64,000 bases of DNA from Phocaeicola vulgatus ATCC 8482 (GCF_000012825.1 NC_009614.1:186001-250000), one strand, 5' to 3'; shown: positions 27,146 to 37,405, numbered from the stretch's first letter. Numbers and translations: made by a program. Notes: generated from the sequence alone by a model not told the origin.

Positions 27146-29044
27146 ATGCTACGCATAAAAAAATTAGATATATTTATCCTAAAGAGCTTTTTGATGCTCT
27201 TTATAGGTACTTTTTTCATCTGTCTCTTCATCTTCATGATGCAATTTTTATGGAGATATGTAGACGAGTTGGTTGGAAAAGGATTGGAAATGAGTGTTTT
27301 AGCACAATTCTTCTTTTATTCTGCTCTGACCTTAATACCTTTGTCCCTACCTTTGGCAATTTTATTAGCTGCCTTAATGACATTCGGTAACTTTGGTGAA
27401 AGATATGAATTGCTGTCAATGAAAGCAGCGGGTATTCCCTTATTGAGGATCATACGTCCACTGATTATTTTTTGTACTTTCCTGTGTTGTACCTCGTTTT
27501 ATTTTCAAAATGTCATAGCTCCCAAAGCGCAGATCAAACTGCTTACTTTACTTGTATCCATGAAGCAAACTTCACCAGAACTGGATATTCCGGAAGGTGT
27601 ATTTTACGACGAAATTGAGGGGTATAATATATATGTAAAACAGAAAGACCGTGAAACAGGAATGCTAAAAGATGTACTGATCTACAACTTTTCAGATGGG
27701 TTTGAAAACGCTCACATTATATGGGCTTCCGAAGGAAAAATGGAGATGACAGCAGACAAACAACATCTTTATCTACATCTGTATAACGGAGAACAGTTCG
27801 AAAATCTGAAATCGCAGACCATTTCATCCAATAATGTCCCCTATCGACGTGAAACCTTCAGAGAGAAACATACCATTATCGAATTTGACGGTGGATTCAA
27901 CATGGTAGATGGAAGCTTTTTAAGTGACCGTTCGGACAGCAAAAACATGATTGAAATCAGCCAGTCCATCGACTCACTGAACCACCGTGCCGACAGCTTG
28001 GGAAGAAGTATGTATAATGAAATAAAAGCCTCGACTTATCGCAATATCGTATTATCGAAAACAGACTCCGCAAAAATAGTTGAAACAAACAACAAAATCA
28101 ATGTGGACAGCCTGTTCAATTCCTATACTTTAGCTGAAAAAGATAAGACACTGGGTAGTGCGGCGGATCGTACCGAGGCACTGGCCAGCGAATGGAGCAT
28201 GAAAAGCTATCAAACTACAGATGCGGACAACAATATCCGGAAACACGAAGCCGACTGGCACAAAAAAATCACCCTCTCTCTCAGTTGTTTGATTTTCTTT
28301 TTCATCGGTGCGCCTTTGGGAGCCATCATCCGCAAAGGAGGTTTAGGAATGCCCGTAGTGGTATCCGTCTTAATTTTCGTAATTTATTATATCATTGATT
28401 CCGGAGCTACCCGAGTAGCAAAAAGCGGTGAAATGAATATGGTATTGGGCGTGTGGATGAGTACCATTGTATTGGCACCTATCGGAGCCTTCTTTACTTA
28501 TAAGTCAAATAATGACTCTGTGGTATTCAATGCCGAAGTGTATATCAATTTCTTCCGTATGCTGCTAGGTCTGCGCCCCTCGCGCCATGTATTCAAAAAA
28601 GAAGTTATTATAGAAGATCCGGACTATCCACGTATACAAACGGAATTGGAGAAACTATGCAACATCTGTAACGAATATGCCATCAAGCATAGACTGGCCG
28701 ATGCACCTAATTATATCCGCATCTTCGCCAATAAAGGACATGACGACGTCATAGCCGATATCAGTGCCAAAATGGAACTACTCATAGAAGAATTATCCAA
28801 CAGCAAAGATGGAGTATTACTGGAATACTTAAATAAATATCCCATTTTGTCCACCAAAGCTCACAAAAGTCCGTTTGACAACCAATGGCTTAATTTACTT
28901 GCAGGAATCATTGTACCAATAGGCCTGTTCTTCTATTTCCGCATTTGGCGGTTCAGTATCCGGCTGGATAAAGATTTAAAAAACATAATCAAGACCAACC
29001 GTGAAATTCAAGAAAGAATAAACAATAAATCATTTATAATTTGA
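27146..29044 (+). CDS. LptF/LptG (YjgP/YjgQ) family permease
   Basis: A 632-residue inner-membrane protein. The N-terminal half has family-typical membrane helices ([39 protein letters not shown]) and the motif [16 protein letters not shown] periplasmic beta-jellyroll region follows, then two further helices ([33 protein letters not shown]). In the LptB2FG complex these proteins extract lipopolysaccharide from the inner membrane. The C-terminal extension of about 170 residues with another helix ([18 protein letters not shown]) makes it longer than E. coli LptF or LptG. The frame opens at a TTG at 27122, but the promoter overlaps it, so ATG 27146 is chosen. The stop is 2 bp before ribBA. Confidence 0.88.
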   Translation: MLRIKKLDIFILKSFLMLFIGTFFICLFIFMMQFLWRYVDELVGKGLEMSVLAQFFFYSALTLIPLSLPLAILLAALMTFGNFGERYELLSMKAAGIPLLRIIRPLIIFCTFLCCTSFYFQNVIAPKAQIKLLTLLVSMKQTSPELDIPEGVFYDEIEGYNIYVKQKDRETGMLKDVLIYNFSDGFENAHIIWASEGKMEMTADKQHLYLHLYNGEQFENLKSQTISSNNVPYRRETFREKHTIIEFDGGFNMVDGSFLSDRSDSKNMIEISQSIDSLNHRADSLGRSMYNEIKASTYRNIVLSKTDSAKIVETNNKINVDSLFNSYTLAEKDKTLGSAADRTEALASEWSMKSYQTTDADNNIRKHEADWHKKITLSLSCLIFFFIGAPLGAIIRKGGLGMPVVVSVLIFVIYYIIDSGATRVAKSGEMNMVLGVWMSTIVLAPIGAFFTYKSNNDSVVFNAEVYINFFRMLLGLRPSRHVFKKEVIIEDPDYPRIQTELEKLCNICNEYAIKHRLADAPNYIRIFANKGHDDVIADISAKMELLIEELSNSKDGVLLEYLNKYPILSTKAHKSPFDNQWLNLLAGIIVPIGLFFYFRIWRFSIRLDKDLKNIIKTNREIQERINNKSFII

Positions 29045-29046
29045 CT

Positions 29047-30261
29047 ATGGAAGAATTAAAACTAAATACCATCGAAGAAGCGATAGCTGACTTCCGTGAA
29101 GGTAAGTTTGTCATTGTAGTGGACGACGAAGATCGTGAAAATGAAGGCGATTTAATTGTTGCTGCGGAAAAAATTACTCCCGAACAAGTCAATTTCATGT
29201 TGAAACATGCACGTGGCGTGCTTTGTGCACCTATTACCATTTCTCGTTGCAAAGAATTGGAATTACCTCATCAAGTAGATACAAACACGTCAGTTCTAGG
29301 TACTCCTTTCACTGTAACTGTAGATAAGCTGGAAGGTTGCAGTACCGGAGTTTCTATCCACGACCGGGCCGCTACCATCCGTGCTCTTGCCGATCCCACC
29401 TCCACTCCCGAAACATTCGGACGTCCGGGGCATGTCAATCCATTATATGCACAAGACAAAGGGGTGCTGAGACGTGCAGGCCATACAGAAGCCTGTATCG
29501 ACATGGCGCGTCTGGCAGGACTATACCCTGCCGCCGCACTGATGGAAATCATGAGTGAGGACGGAACCATGGCACGTCTGCCCGAACTAAGAAAAATGGC
29601 CGATGAATGGGGGCTGAAACTAATTTCAATCCGTGACTTGATCGCCTATCGTCTGAAGCAAGAGTCATTAGTAGAAAAAGGGGTGGAAGTGGACATGCCG
29701 ACTGAATACGGCCATTTCCGTCTGATACCTTTCCGCCAGAAAAGCAATGGTTTAGAACATATCGCTATTATAAAAGGTGACATAAAAGAAGGAGAACCCG
29801 TTTTGGTACGCGTACATTCTTCTTGCGCCACCGGTGATATTTTCGGATCCATGCGTTGTGACTGTGGAGAACAACTGCACAAAGCATTGCAAATGATCGA
29901 AAAAGAAGGAAAAGGTGCTGTTGTTTACTTAAACCAAGAAGGAAGAGGCATAGGACTAATGGAAAAGATGAAAGCCTACAAATTGCAAGAAAATGGTGTG
30001 GATACTGTAGAAGCAAATATCCTTTTAGGGCATCAGGCAGATGAACGTGATTACGGAGTCGGAGCACAGATACTACGCAGTATAGGCGTCACCCAAATGC
30101 GTTTGCTGACAAATAATCCTGTCAAACGTGTAGGATTGGAATCATACGGTTTGTCCATAGTTGAAAACGTTCCCATTGAAATCACGCCTAACAAATATAA
30201 CGAGCGTTATTTAAAAACCAAAAAAGACAGAATGGGACACACATTGCACTTTAACAAATAA
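29047..30261 (+). CDS. ribBA: Bifunctional DHBP synthase / GTP cyclohydrolase II
   Basis: A 404-residue cytoplasmic enzyme supplying both first-step products of riboflavin synthesis. The N-terminal RibB half forms 3,4-dihydroxy-2-butanone 4-phosphate from ribulose 5-phosphate ([28 protein letters not shown]). The C-terminal RibA half opens GTP ([23 protein letters not shown] zinc cysteines, [18 protein letters not shown]). Both sets of motifs look intact. The frame opens at TTG 29041 but ATG 29047 is the natural start, 2 bp after the permease stop, so the genes are translationally coupled. A strong terminator follows. Confidence 0.97.
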   Translation: MEELKLNTIEEAIADFREGKFVIVVDDEDRENEGDLIVAAEKITPEQVNFMLKHARGVLCAPITISRCKELELPHQVDTNTSVLGTPFTVTVDKLEGCSTGVSIHDRAATIRALADPTSTPETFGRPGHVNPLYAQDKGVLRRAGHTEACIDMARLAGLYPAAALMEIMSEDGTMARLPELRKMADEWGLKLISIRDLIAYRLKQESLVEKGVEVDMPTEYGHFRLIPFRQKSNGLEHIAIIKGDIKEGEPVLVRVHSSCATGDIFGSMRCDCGEQLHKALQMIEKEGKGAVVYLNQEGRGIGLMEKMKAYKLQENGVDTVEANILLGHQADERDYGVGAQILRSIGVTQMRLLTNNPVKRVGLESYGLSIVENVPIEITPNKYNERYLKTKKDRMGHTLHFNK

Positions 30262-30274
30262 AAAAGCTATAACT

Positions 30275-30318
30275 CAGACGAAATCACATCATTTTTTATG
30301 CGATTTCGTCTGTTTTAC
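30275..30318 (+). terminator. Rho-independent terminator after ribBA
   Basis: Perfect 11-bp arms CAGACGAAATC (30275-30285) and GATTTCGTCTG (30302-30312), followed by TTTT. Confidence 0.85.
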
Positions 30319-30341
30319 TTTCATAATTAAGATATTATCCT

Positions 30342-30349
30342 TTATTTTG
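30342..30349 (+). promoter_or_regulatory. Possible -7 box (TTATTTTG) of the aminotransferase gene
   Basis: One mismatch to TAnnTTTG, 37 bp upstream of the ATG at 30387 and just after the ribBA terminator. Confidence 0.4.
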
Positions 30350-30386
30350 CAGCAAGTAAACTTAAACACATTAAAAAATAATAGCA

Positions 30387-31580
30387 ATGAATCAATTATC
30401 AGATCGTCTGAATCGTTTGTCTCCTTCAGCAACATTGGCCATGTCCCAAAAAAGTAATGAGTTAAAAGCCCAAGGAGTTGATGTCATTAATTTAAGCGTA
30501 GGTGAACCGGACTTCAATACCCCGGACCACATCAAAGAAGCAGCAAAAAAGGCAGTAGATGATAACTTTTCCAGATATTCTCCAGTTCCGGGATATCCTG
30601 CACTTCGCAATGCAATCGTAGCCAAACTGAAGAATGAAAACGGATTAGACTATACAGCTGCACAAATCTCCTGTGCAAACGGTGCCAAGCAATCTGTTTG
30701 TAATACGATTATGGCTCTAGTTAACGACGGTGACGAAGTAATAGTCCCTGCTCCCTATTGGGTAAGCTATCCTGAAATGGTAAAACTAGCAGACGGAACT
30801 CCTGTTATTATCACTGCGGGTATTGATCAGGATTTCAAAATCACCCCTGCACAACTAGAAGCAGCGATTACTCCTAAAACCAAAGCATTGATTCTTTGCT
30901 CACCGTCAAATCCCACCGGTTCCGTTTATACCAAAGAAGAGTTGGCCGGCTTGGCCGCTGTTTTGGCAAAGCACCCGCAAGTATATGTTATAGCCGATGA
31001 GATTTACGAACATATCACATACAGTGGCAAACATGAAAGCATTGCCCAATTCCCTGAGATTCATGACAATGTAATTATTGTAAACGGAGTTTCAAAAGCA
31101 TATGCTATGACAGGATGGAGAATCGGGTTCATTGCCGGTCCGGAATGGATTGTAAAAGCTGTAAATAAGCTGCAAGGACAATATACCTCAGGTCCGTGCT
31201 CTGTTTCTCAGAAAGCTGCCGAAGCTGCCTATACAGGTACTCAGGCTCCCGTAGAGGAAATGCGCCAAGCATTCCAGCGCCGCCGTGACCTTATTGTAAA
31301 ATTAGCAAAAGAAATTCCAGGATTTGAAGTAAACAATCCTCAAGGAGCATTCTATTTATTCCCGAAATGTGATTCCTTTTTTGGCAAATCAGCAGGTGAC
31401 CGCAACATCAATAACGCTGACGATTTAGCAATGTATCTGCTTGAAGTAGGTCATGTGGCATGTGTAGGTGGTACTTCATTCGGTTCCCCCGAATGCATCC
31501 GTATGAGTTATGCAACTTCCGATGAGAATATTATAGAAGCTATGCGCCGCATCAAAGAAGCATTAGCCCTATTAAAATAA
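30387..31580 (+). CDS. PLP-dependent class I/II aminotransferase, aspartate aminotransferase type
   Basis: A 397-residue cytoplasmic enzyme of normal length. It has VINLSVGEPDFNTP near the start, the substrate-binding stretch CSPSNPTGSVY, YVIADEIYEHI, and the PLP-lysine region VNGVSKAYAMTGWRIGF. These match prokaryotic aspartate aminotransferases of the thermostable (AspB-like) subgroup, which interconvert aspartate/2-oxoglutarate and oxaloacetate/glutamate. Prephenate transamination is a known side role of this group and cannot be excluded. It is a monocistronic unit between two terminators. Confidence 0.93.
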   Translation: MNQLSDRLNRLSPSATLAMSQKSNELKAQGVDVINLSVGEPDFNTPDHIKEAAKKAVDDNFSRYSPVPGYPALRNAIVAKLKNENGLDYTAAQISCANGAKQSVCNTIMALVNDGDEVIVPAPYWVSYPEMVKLADGTPVIITAGIDQDFKITPAQLEAAITPKTKALILCSPSNPTGSVYTKEELAGLAAVLAKHPQVYVIADEIYEHITYSGKHESIAQFPEIHDNVIIVNGVSKAYAMTGWRIGFIAGPEWIVKAVNKLQGQYTSGPCSVSQKAAEAAYTGTQAPVEEMRQAFQRRRDLIVKLAKEIPGFEVNNPQGAFYLFPKCDSFFGKSAGDRNINNADDLAMYLLEVGHVACVGGTSFGSPECIRMSYATSDENIIEAMRRIKEALALLK

Positions 31581-31602
31581 AATATTCTTTCTCTATAAAA
31601 AG

Positions 31603-31641
31603 AACAGGCATCCGTTTTTTTCTGTGATGCCTGTTTTTTTA
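31603..31641 (+). terminator. Rho-independent terminator after the aminotransferase
   Basis: 10-bp arms AACAGGCATC and GATGCCTGTT, then a T run (31634-31641). Confidence 0.85.
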
Positions 31642-31691
31642 TTCATAAAGCAGACATACGAGCTTCCAATCAAAACAAAATTTAGATAAAC

Positions 31692-31728
31692 AAAAAAACG
31701 ACCGTTTCCATCAACGGAAACGATCGTT
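31692..31728 (-). terminator. Rho-independent terminator after the ferredoxin gene
   Basis: Minus-strand stem AACGATCGTTTCC/GGAAACGGTCGTT (one mismatch) followed by seven T (plus-strand A run 31692-31698), 30 bp past the ferredoxin stop. Confidence 0.85.
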
Positions 31729-31757
31729 ATTAACTTTAAAGAACAAAATTGTACTGC

Positions 31758-31925
31758 TTAGCCAAGGTGAATAGCTTCAGAAGGACAAGCATCAGCACAA
31801 GTTCCGCACTCTGTACACAGATCCGGATTGATAGAATACTTATCGCCTTCAGAAATTGCTTCTACCGGGCATTCATCGATACAAGTACCGCAAGCGATAC
31901 AATCGTCACTAATTACGTAAGCCAT
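31758..31925 (-). CDS. Small 2[4Fe-4S] ferredoxin
   Basis: A 55-residue protein with two classic cluster motifs, CIACGTCIDECP and CTECGTCADACP. Each is CxxCxxCxxxCP, giving eight cysteines for two [4Fe-4S] clusters. It begins MAYVISDDC, as clostridial-type ferredoxins do. It is a low-potential soluble electron carrier, probably serving pyruvate:ferredoxin oxidoreductase and related enzymes in this anaerobe. It is a single-gene unit with an exact -7 box upstream and its own terminator, consistent with strong expression. Confidence 0.97.
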   Translation of the reverse strand: MAYVISDDCIACGTCIDECPVEAISEGDKYSINPDLCTECGTCADACPSEAIHLG

Positions 31926-31964
31926 TTTCGTTAATTATTAAATTATTAGTACTAATTGATGGAG

Positions 31965-31972
31965 CAAATATA
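31965..31972 (-). promoter_or_regulatory. Promoter -7 box (TATATTTG) of the ferredoxin gene
   Basis: Minus-strand TATATTTG, an exact TAnnTTTG match 39 bp upstream of the ATG at 31925. Confidence 0.65.
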
Positions 31973-32042
31973 CAGCTTTTCTCTATTAGTTGTCACATAG
32001 AGATTACAAAAATGCACTAATTTGTATTTAATCTAAATATGA

Positions 32043-35021
32043 TCATTTCATCAAAGCCTGATACATAACCTGTTGCATACGAGGACGGATATTTAACCGC
32101 ATCAACTGTTTATGGTCAAAAGGACGCGGATAAATCCGATTACTCAGAAAAACAAAAACCAAATGATTTTTCGGATCTGCCCAAGCGCAAGTTCCGGTAA
32201 AACCAGTATGTCCTATCACCTCTTCGGGCGCTTCCTCCGCACACGGACTTTTCACACTATTATTCACATCCGGTTTGTCAAATCCCAATCCTCTCCTACT
32301 GATTTTTGAGGTATGGGTTAAAAATAAATCACAAGTTTCCCTACTCAGATAACGCTTTCCATTATAAACCCCTCCATCAATCAATAACTGATACACTTTT
32401 GCCACATCACGAGCCGTGGAAAATAAACCGGCATTTCCTGATACCCCTCCCATGAAAGCAGCTGATTCATCGTGTACATAACCCTGCAACACTTTTCCTT
32501 TACGCAAATAATCCGCTTTCACTGTAGGAACAATTTCCTCCTTTTTGAACTGCCGAAGCGGCAAATAAGCCGTACAGTTCATCTCCATCGGTTTATAGAA
32601 TTCCTTATCTAAAAAAAGATTCATAGGCATTTTACTGATATTCTCTACCATTTCTTTCAATAACATAAAGTTCAGGCAACTGTAACGATATCTCCTGTCT
32701 TTTAATGGAATACGTCCTATTTGTACCATAATGGAATCACGAAAAGAACGATGAAGAAACATACTGTCAGCTACCTGTAAAGGATAATCAGCAGAGAAAG
32801 TTTTTGCCATCAACTCTTTTCTATAATCAAACTTATCAATGACATACAGCCGTGTATCTATTTGCGTATGATGACTAGCGTCCGGTCTTGCTCTGTAAAA
32901 ACTCCCCTTATAACTGTCTTTATCTATAGTCTCCTTATAAAAAGGCCAAAAAGCAGGAATGCCCGACTGATGTAAAAGTAACTCCTCAATAGTGACGCGT
33001 TCCTTGTCCGTACCTTTTAAAGCTGGAATGTATTGAGATATGCGATCGGTCAAACCAAATTTTCCTTCATCGTAAAGTTTCATAACAGCCAACAGCGTCG
33101 CCGTGGTCTTGGTTAACGAAGCCAAATCATACAAATCATCCTTTTCCACCTTTCGGTCACTTTCATAAGTGAAAGTGCCGAAAGACTTATCATATACTGG
33201 TTTCCCATCTTTTAAAATTAGAATCTGACAACCAGGATAAGCCTTCGCCTTGATTCCTTCCATGGCTATCCTGTCTATCTTTTCCAGTATTTTGGAATCC
33301 ATACCATAATCCTCAGGTCTATAAATACGAGACACTTTAGGAGTTATAGTCACTCCATCACCCGGTTTGAACAAATCGGCGACAGCCACCGACAAACGCC
33401 CGTCTGCCACTGCCTTTCCTACCAAGACATCAGCCACATACTCCTGAATAACAGATTCATCAGTATGCCCCAATACTACAGCCGCTGCTTTCTTCCAATA
33501 GCCCTCCATATCCAACATAGACTTTAATGGCATCAGAAACACATAAATAACAGGCAAATCAGCCGGAAGCGAATCAAGCATTGTTTTATACTTTTTGTAA
33601 TCATCCGAAGTAACCACCACAATTACACGCTGACTACCCAACAATCGTTTTCTGATAGCTTCCATCGAATCCGGACGAGCAACAACACGTGTGAGAGAAA
33701 GTGTATTTTGCAAACGATTATAAAAAGCAAGCCCAGCACCGGGAGTTTTCCCAATATTCAGAACCACCGTTCCCCTCAATTTTGAATCCAAGGGCAAGAT
33801 TCCATTTACATTGGCAGGAACCGTTATAGCAGCTTTCTGCAAGCGGAGAATCAACTCCTTCGTTTCCGGACGGTTCAATCGTTTCTCCAGCCCAGAAAGT
33901 TGGATGTGAGGTTTATTCTTCAACCCTAAAACATATTTATAAGTCAATACCTTACGACATTTTTCCGTAATCAGTTCTTCTGATAGTTTTCCACTTTTTA
34001 CAGCATTTAAAACACCATCCAATTCTCTCTTCAAATTACGAGGAGCCAATAATAAATCATTACCTGCTATCAAGGCTTGAGCGCATATATTCTCATTTTG
34101 CGAAATACCTTTCATCTCCAAAGCATCTGTAAAAACCAAGCCTTGAAAGCCCAATTCCCGACAAAGCAGATTATAAATAATATGTGAAGAAATCGAAGCC
34201 GGATTTTTACCCAATTCAGGTACCTCCAAATGTCCTACCATCATACCTCCCAATCCTGCTTTAACAGCCTCTTTAAACGGAAAAAGCTCAATGCTGTCCA
34301 AACGCGCACGATCAAAATTCAAAACCGGTAACGCCTTATGAGAATCCACTTCCGTATCTCCATGTCCCGGAAAATGTTTACAGACAGACAATACCCCTCC
34401 ATCCTCCAAACCACGAGCATAAGCTACCACTTTTTGAGCCACATTCCGAGGATCACCACCAAAAGAACGGGTATTAATAACCGGATTCCGAGGATTAACA
34501 TCTACATCGGCCACCGGAGCAAAATTGATCTGCACACCTATCTCCTTACATTGCCGGGCTACTTCCTTACCATATTCATAAAGCAGTTCATTATCCTGTA
34601 TACATCCCAAGACTCTGTTTCTTGGAAAACGAGGGGTTCCCTTCAAGCGCATAGCCAGCCCCCATTCACCATCAAAAGTTATGAGCAAAGGCACTTCCGC
34701 CAGACTCTGCGCATAATTAGTCAATAAAACCTGATCAGACAACTGACCGCCCGAAAAAAGTAATCCTCCTACTTTATATTCTTTTATAGCTGCATATATA
34801 TTGTTTTTATTTCGCTGTGTCTGAAGAGGAGCCACTGTGTGTATAAACAGTTGTCCTATCTTTTCCTTCAAACTCATTTCAGAAAGCTGTTCATCCACCC
34901 ATGCCTTACAATCCTGAGTATCCGCCTTCCCCTTTTGTAACAGCCCAGGCATCTGCTGTGCATACGTCATCACACATCCGACGACACATAAACTTATAAA
35001 TAACAATACGTTTCTCTTCAT
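32043..35021 (-). CDS. GH3 NagZ-type beta-N-acetylglucosaminidase fused to a serine beta-lactamase-like hydrolase
   Basis: A 992-residue secreted protein (signal CVMTYAQ) with two enzymes. The N-terminal GH3 part carries the NagZ signature KHFPGHGDTEVDSHKALP (near residue 217) with its Asp-His pair and the nucleophile in VFTDALEMKG (near 298). From about residue 575 a class C beta-lactamase/esterase fold has SxxK in LASLTKTT (near 637) and the tyrosine motif YRYSCLNF (near 780). NagZ removes GlcNAc from peptidoglycan fragments. In Bacillus the neighbouring AmiE, also beta-lactamase-like, removes peptides from MurNAc, so this fusion could do both steps; that is inference. It is the third gene of an operon with the two nucleotidase-domain genes, 45 bp downstream. 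Confidence 0.9.
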   Translation of the reverse strand: MKRNVLLFISLCVVGCVMTYAQQMPGLLQKGKADTQDCKAWVDEQLSEMSLKEKIGQLFIHTVAPLQTQRNKNNIYAAIKEYKVGGLLFSGGQLSDQVLLTNYAQSLAEVPLLITFDGEWGLAMRLKGTPRFPRNRVLGCIQDNELLYEYGKEVARQCKEIGVQINFAPVADVDVNPRNPVINTRSFGGDPRNVAQKVVAYARGLEDGGVLSVCKHFPGHGDTEVDSHKALPVLNFDRARLDSIELFPFKEAVKAGLGGMMVGHLEVPELGKNPASISSHIIYNLLCRELGFQGLVFTDALEMKGISQNENICAQALIAGNDLLLAPRNLKRELDGVLNAVKSGKLSEELITEKCRKVLTYKYVLGLKNKPHIQLSGLEKRLNRPETKELILRLQKAAITVPANVNGILPLDSKLRGTVVLNIGKTPGAGLAFYNRLQNTLSLTRVVARPDSMEAIRKRLLGSQRVIVVVTSDDYKKYKTMLDSLPADLPVIYVFLMPLKSMLDMEGYWKKAAAVVLGHTDESVIQEYVADVLVGKAVADGRLSVAVADLFKPGDGVTITPKVSRIYRPEDYGMDSKILEKIDRIAMEGIKAKAYPGCQILILKDGKPVYDKSFGTFTYESDRKVEKDDLYDLASLTKTTATLLAVMKLYDEGKFGLTDRISQYIPALKGTDKERVTIEELLLHQSGIPAFWPFYKETIDKDSYKGSFYRARPDASHHTQIDTRLYVIDKFDYRKELMAKTFSADYPLQVADSMFLHRSFRDSIMVQIGRIPLKDRRYRYSCLNFMLLKEMVENISKMPMNLFLDKEFYKPMEMNCTAYLPLRQFKKEEIVPTVKADYLRKGKVLQGYVHDESAAFMGGVSGNAGLFSTARDVAKVYQLLIDGGVYNGKRYLSRETCDLFLTHTSKISRRGLGFDKPDVNNSVKSPCAEEAPEEVIGHTGFTGTCAWADPKNHLVFVFLSNRIYPRPFDHKQLMRLNIRPRMQQVMYQALMK

Positions 35022-35066
35022 CTAATTTCTTCAATTATATCAGATTTCCTTATACAACAGCAACTA

Positions 35067-35909
35067 TCAGTTCTTTTCCATCCTTACTTTCATTTTTCCC
35101 ACATAAACAGCATTTTTTCCCATTTGTTGCAATGGAATCTCCTTGCCATCCAAATTCTTATAAAACAAAGTCTTATCAAAATAAGAATGCGAATGACCTC
35201 CCAAGACAATATCAATATTACGAGTATTAAGAATCAAAGTTTCATCAGAATAAGGTTTTCCTTGCCACCCTAAATGAGACAAACAAACCACTAAATCACA
35301 TTTTTCCCGATTCTTCAATATATCCGCCACACGCTGAGCAGCCTCTATTGGATTTTCAAAAACCACTCCTTCACAGTTTTTTGCCTGTACTAGCCCCTCC
35401 AATGCAGGACTCAGTCCGAACACACCTACCTTTATCCCCTTACGTTCCAAAATAACATACGGTTTGACAAGCCCCTCCAAAACAGTTCCCTGTACACCAT
35501 AATTAGCACAAACAACAGGAAAATCCGCCATTTTAAAAAGACGTGCCATATTATCCAAGCCCAAATCAAACTCATGATTTCCAATAATCCCGGCATCATA
35601 TCCCATTTCATTCATCAGCTTCACTTCAACTTCACCACCAAACATATTATAAAAAGGAGAGCCTTGTGAAAAGTCACCACAATCAAACAATAACAAATCC
35701 TTATCCTGTTTCCGTATTTCTTTTATTAAGGTAACACGACGTACAAAACCCGCTTTTCCTGCAAACTCCGGATTCGGATCAGTAATGGGGATAGGTTCCA
35801 CACGGCTGTGGGTATCATTAGTATGAAGTATCAAAAGTTCTTTGATATCCTGTGCTGCCAGCGCACAACATACACACAAAGCAGTAAATAATACATATAT
35901 TCGTTTCAT
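35067..35909 (-). CDS. Calcineurin-like metallophosphoesterase, 5'-nucleotidase N-terminal domain type
   Basis: A 280-residue secreted protein (signal CCALAAQ) holding only the metallophosphatase half of UshA-like 5'-nucleotidases. Metal-binding motifs are complete: ILHTNDTHS, FDCGDFSQG, IIGNHEFDLG, CLSHLGW and GGHSHS. These enzymes hydrolyse nucleotides or related phosphate esters in the periplasm. The substrate-specificity half is encoded separately by the next gene upstream, 11 bp away, so the two products probably act together. It ends cleanly, with no sign of truncation by mutation. Confidence 0.92.
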   Translation of the reverse strand: MKRIYVLFTALCVCCALAAQDIKELLILHTNDTHSRVEPIPITDPNPEFAGKAGFVRRVTLIKEIRKQDKDLLLFDCGDFSQGSPFYNMFGGEVEVKLMNEMGYDAGIIGNHEFDLGLDNMARLFKMADFPVVCANYGVQGTVLEGLVKPYVILERKGIKVGVFGLSPALEGLVQAKNCEGVVFENPIEAAQRVADILKNREKCDLVVCLSHLGWQGKPYSDETLILNTRNIDIVLGGHSHSYFDKTLFYKNLDGKEIPLQQMGKNAVYVGKMKVRMEKN

Positions 35910-35920
35910 GACGGTTCAGT

Positions 35921-36700
35921 TTATTCTTTAACGGTAATTCTTCCTTCTATCTTTGAGTCTATTTTCTTCCCTGCTTTAGTCTGCTCATTCACATAGTTCA
36001 GAAACAACTGACGCACTGTGGCCTTTTCAGGCAGCAATTTATCCGCATCGCCCACTTTGGCAAAAGCAGTCATATGGTCATTTCCCTCAGCCAAATAATC
36101 CAAGGTGGCTACTTTATACTCTTTAGAGTCTTCAATTTCTTTTCCGGCCACTGTAGCATCCAATAATTTTCCATCTCCAGAAATTTCAAGACAAGCGCCA
36201 CTTAATCCCTCACCATGCACAGCTGCTATATTTTCAAAAAGTTCACGCAGCAAAACCCCATTCATAGTAACAATGCACAATGTATTTTCAAAGGGAGTTA
36301 TTTCATAAATATTACCGTAAGTTATATCCCCCTCGGGCAAAGCCGTACGTAGTCCCCCCATATTCGTCACCCCCACGTCGGCCATACGGCCTATATATGC
36401 AGAAGCAGAATAACGTAAAATATCCGCTACCAAGTTGGATAACTCACTTTCAGGACGAAAGCGATCCATAAAACGAGCGCTTTGTCCTATGACCGGTGAC
36501 ATAATACTATCAACCGTTTTTTGATACGGAGCCAAAACAGCGATTGCAGCGGAATCCGGATTAGCATCCAAAGCTGCTGTCACTTCTATCCTGCTTCCCT
36601 CAACTGACGCCAGAGAATAGCCTGAATGACAGCTTGAAAACATAAAAATCCCGGCTACTATTCCTGCCGGAATGATACACATAATTCGGTTTGGTTTCAT
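35921..36700 (-). CDS. 5'-nucleotidase C-terminal domain lipoprotein
   Basis: A 259-residue lipoprotein (lipobox FSSC) with the 5'-nucleotidase C-terminal domain (SELSNLVADILRYSA, VGVTNMGGLR, GDITYGNIYEITPFENTL, YLAEGNDHMTAF). This domain binds the nucleobase in full-length UshA-type enzymes. The catalytic half is the next gene. The frame is open to 36724, but a -7 box at 36722-36729 overlaps that position, so the ATG at 36700 (MKPNRIMC) is used. First gene of a three-gene operon ending with the NagZ fusion. Confidence 0.88.
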   Translation of the reverse strand: MKPNRIMCIIPAGIVAGIFMFSSCHSGYSLASVEGSRIEVTAALDANPDSAAIAVLAPYQKTVDSIMSPVIGQSARFMDRFRPESELSNLVADILRYSASAYIGRMADVGVTNMGGLRTALPEGDITYGNIYEITPFENTLCIVTMNGVLLRELFENIAAVHGEGLSGACLEISGDGKLLDATVAGKEIEDSKEYKVATLDYLAEGNDHMTAFAKVGDADKLLPEKATVRQLFLNYVNEQTKAGKKIDSKIEGRITVKE

Positions 36701-36721
36701 GTTTATTAGTTGTTTATTGCC

Positions 36722-36729
36722 CAAATGTA
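36722..36729 (-). promoter_or_regulatory. Promoter -7 box (TACATTTG) of the nucleotidase-NagZ operon
   Basis: Minus-strand TACATTTG matches TAnnTTTG, with a TTG about 19-20 bp upstream of it. It rules out the upstream start codon at 36724. Confidence 0.65.
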
Positions 36730-36782
36730 GTTAAAAAAGAAGTTGCAACCAACGATATCAGATGAAAAATAGTTGAATTTAA

Positions 36783-36814
36783 TTTGGCTGTATGACAAAA
36801 ATCTAGTAATTTTG
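36783..36814 (+). promoter_or_regulatory. Promoter of rplS (TTTG ... TAATTTTG)
   Basis: -33 TTTG at 36783-36786 and -7 TAATTTTG at 36807-36814, 20 bp apart. It leaves a leader of about 75 nt before the ATG at 36898. Confidence 0.65.
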
Positions 36815-36897
36815 CACCGCTTTCGCGCAATCGCTGTCAAAGAAGAGTTACTTGATATGTTGCGTTGGTAACGATAAACAATTTAAAATCAAAAAAA

Positions 36898-37251
36898 ATG
36901 GATTTAATTAAAATTGCTGAAGAAGCATTTGCTACTGGCAAACAGCATCCTTCATTCAAAGCTGGTGATACTATTACAGTGGCATACCGTATCGTTGAAG
37001 GTAGCAAGGAACGTGTACAGTTGTACCGTGGTGTTGTTATCAAAATCGCTGGACATGGTGACAAAAAACGTTTCACCGTTCGTAAAATGTCTGGAACTGT
37101 AGGTGTTGAACGTATTTTCCCTATCGAATCTCCGGCTATCGACAGTATCACTGTTAATAAAGTTGGTAAAGTTCGTCGTGCTAAATTGTACTATTTACGT
37201 GCTCTTACTGGCAAGAAAGCTAGAATTCAGGAAAAAAGAGTTAATCAGTAA
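36898..37251 (+). CDS. rplS: 50S ribosomal protein L19 (bL19)
   Basis: A 117-residue basic protein of normal bL19 length, with family segments [43 protein letters not shown], and the end [20 protein letters not shown]. It sits at the 30S-50S interface of the ribosome. The frame opens at a TTG at 36865, but the ATG at 36898 ([10 protein letters not shown]) gives the usual length. It is transcribed alone and ends at a strong terminator. Confidence 0.98.
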   Translation: MDLIKIAEEAFATGKQHPSFKAGDTITVAYRIVEGSKERVQLYRGVVIKIAGHGDKKRFTVRKMSGTVGVERIFPIESPAIDSITVNKVGKVRRAKLYYLRALTGKKARIQEKRVNQ

Positions 37252-37270
37252 GATTTATCATTCCTACATA

Positions 37271-37308
37271 AAAAAGGAGTATTCTCTTCCCGAGAATACT
37301 CCTTTTTT
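37271..37308 (+). terminator. Rho-independent terminator after rplS
   Basis: 16-bp stem, core GGAGTATTCTC/GAGAATACTCC, with a 5-nt loop and six trailing T. Confidence 0.92.
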
Positions 37309-37405
37309 AATTTACATCCCCTTTACCACGATTTTTTATATAATCATGAACAAACAGACTTGAAATAGCATTTATATTTAATATTGAATCAAACTTAAAC
37401 CATTT

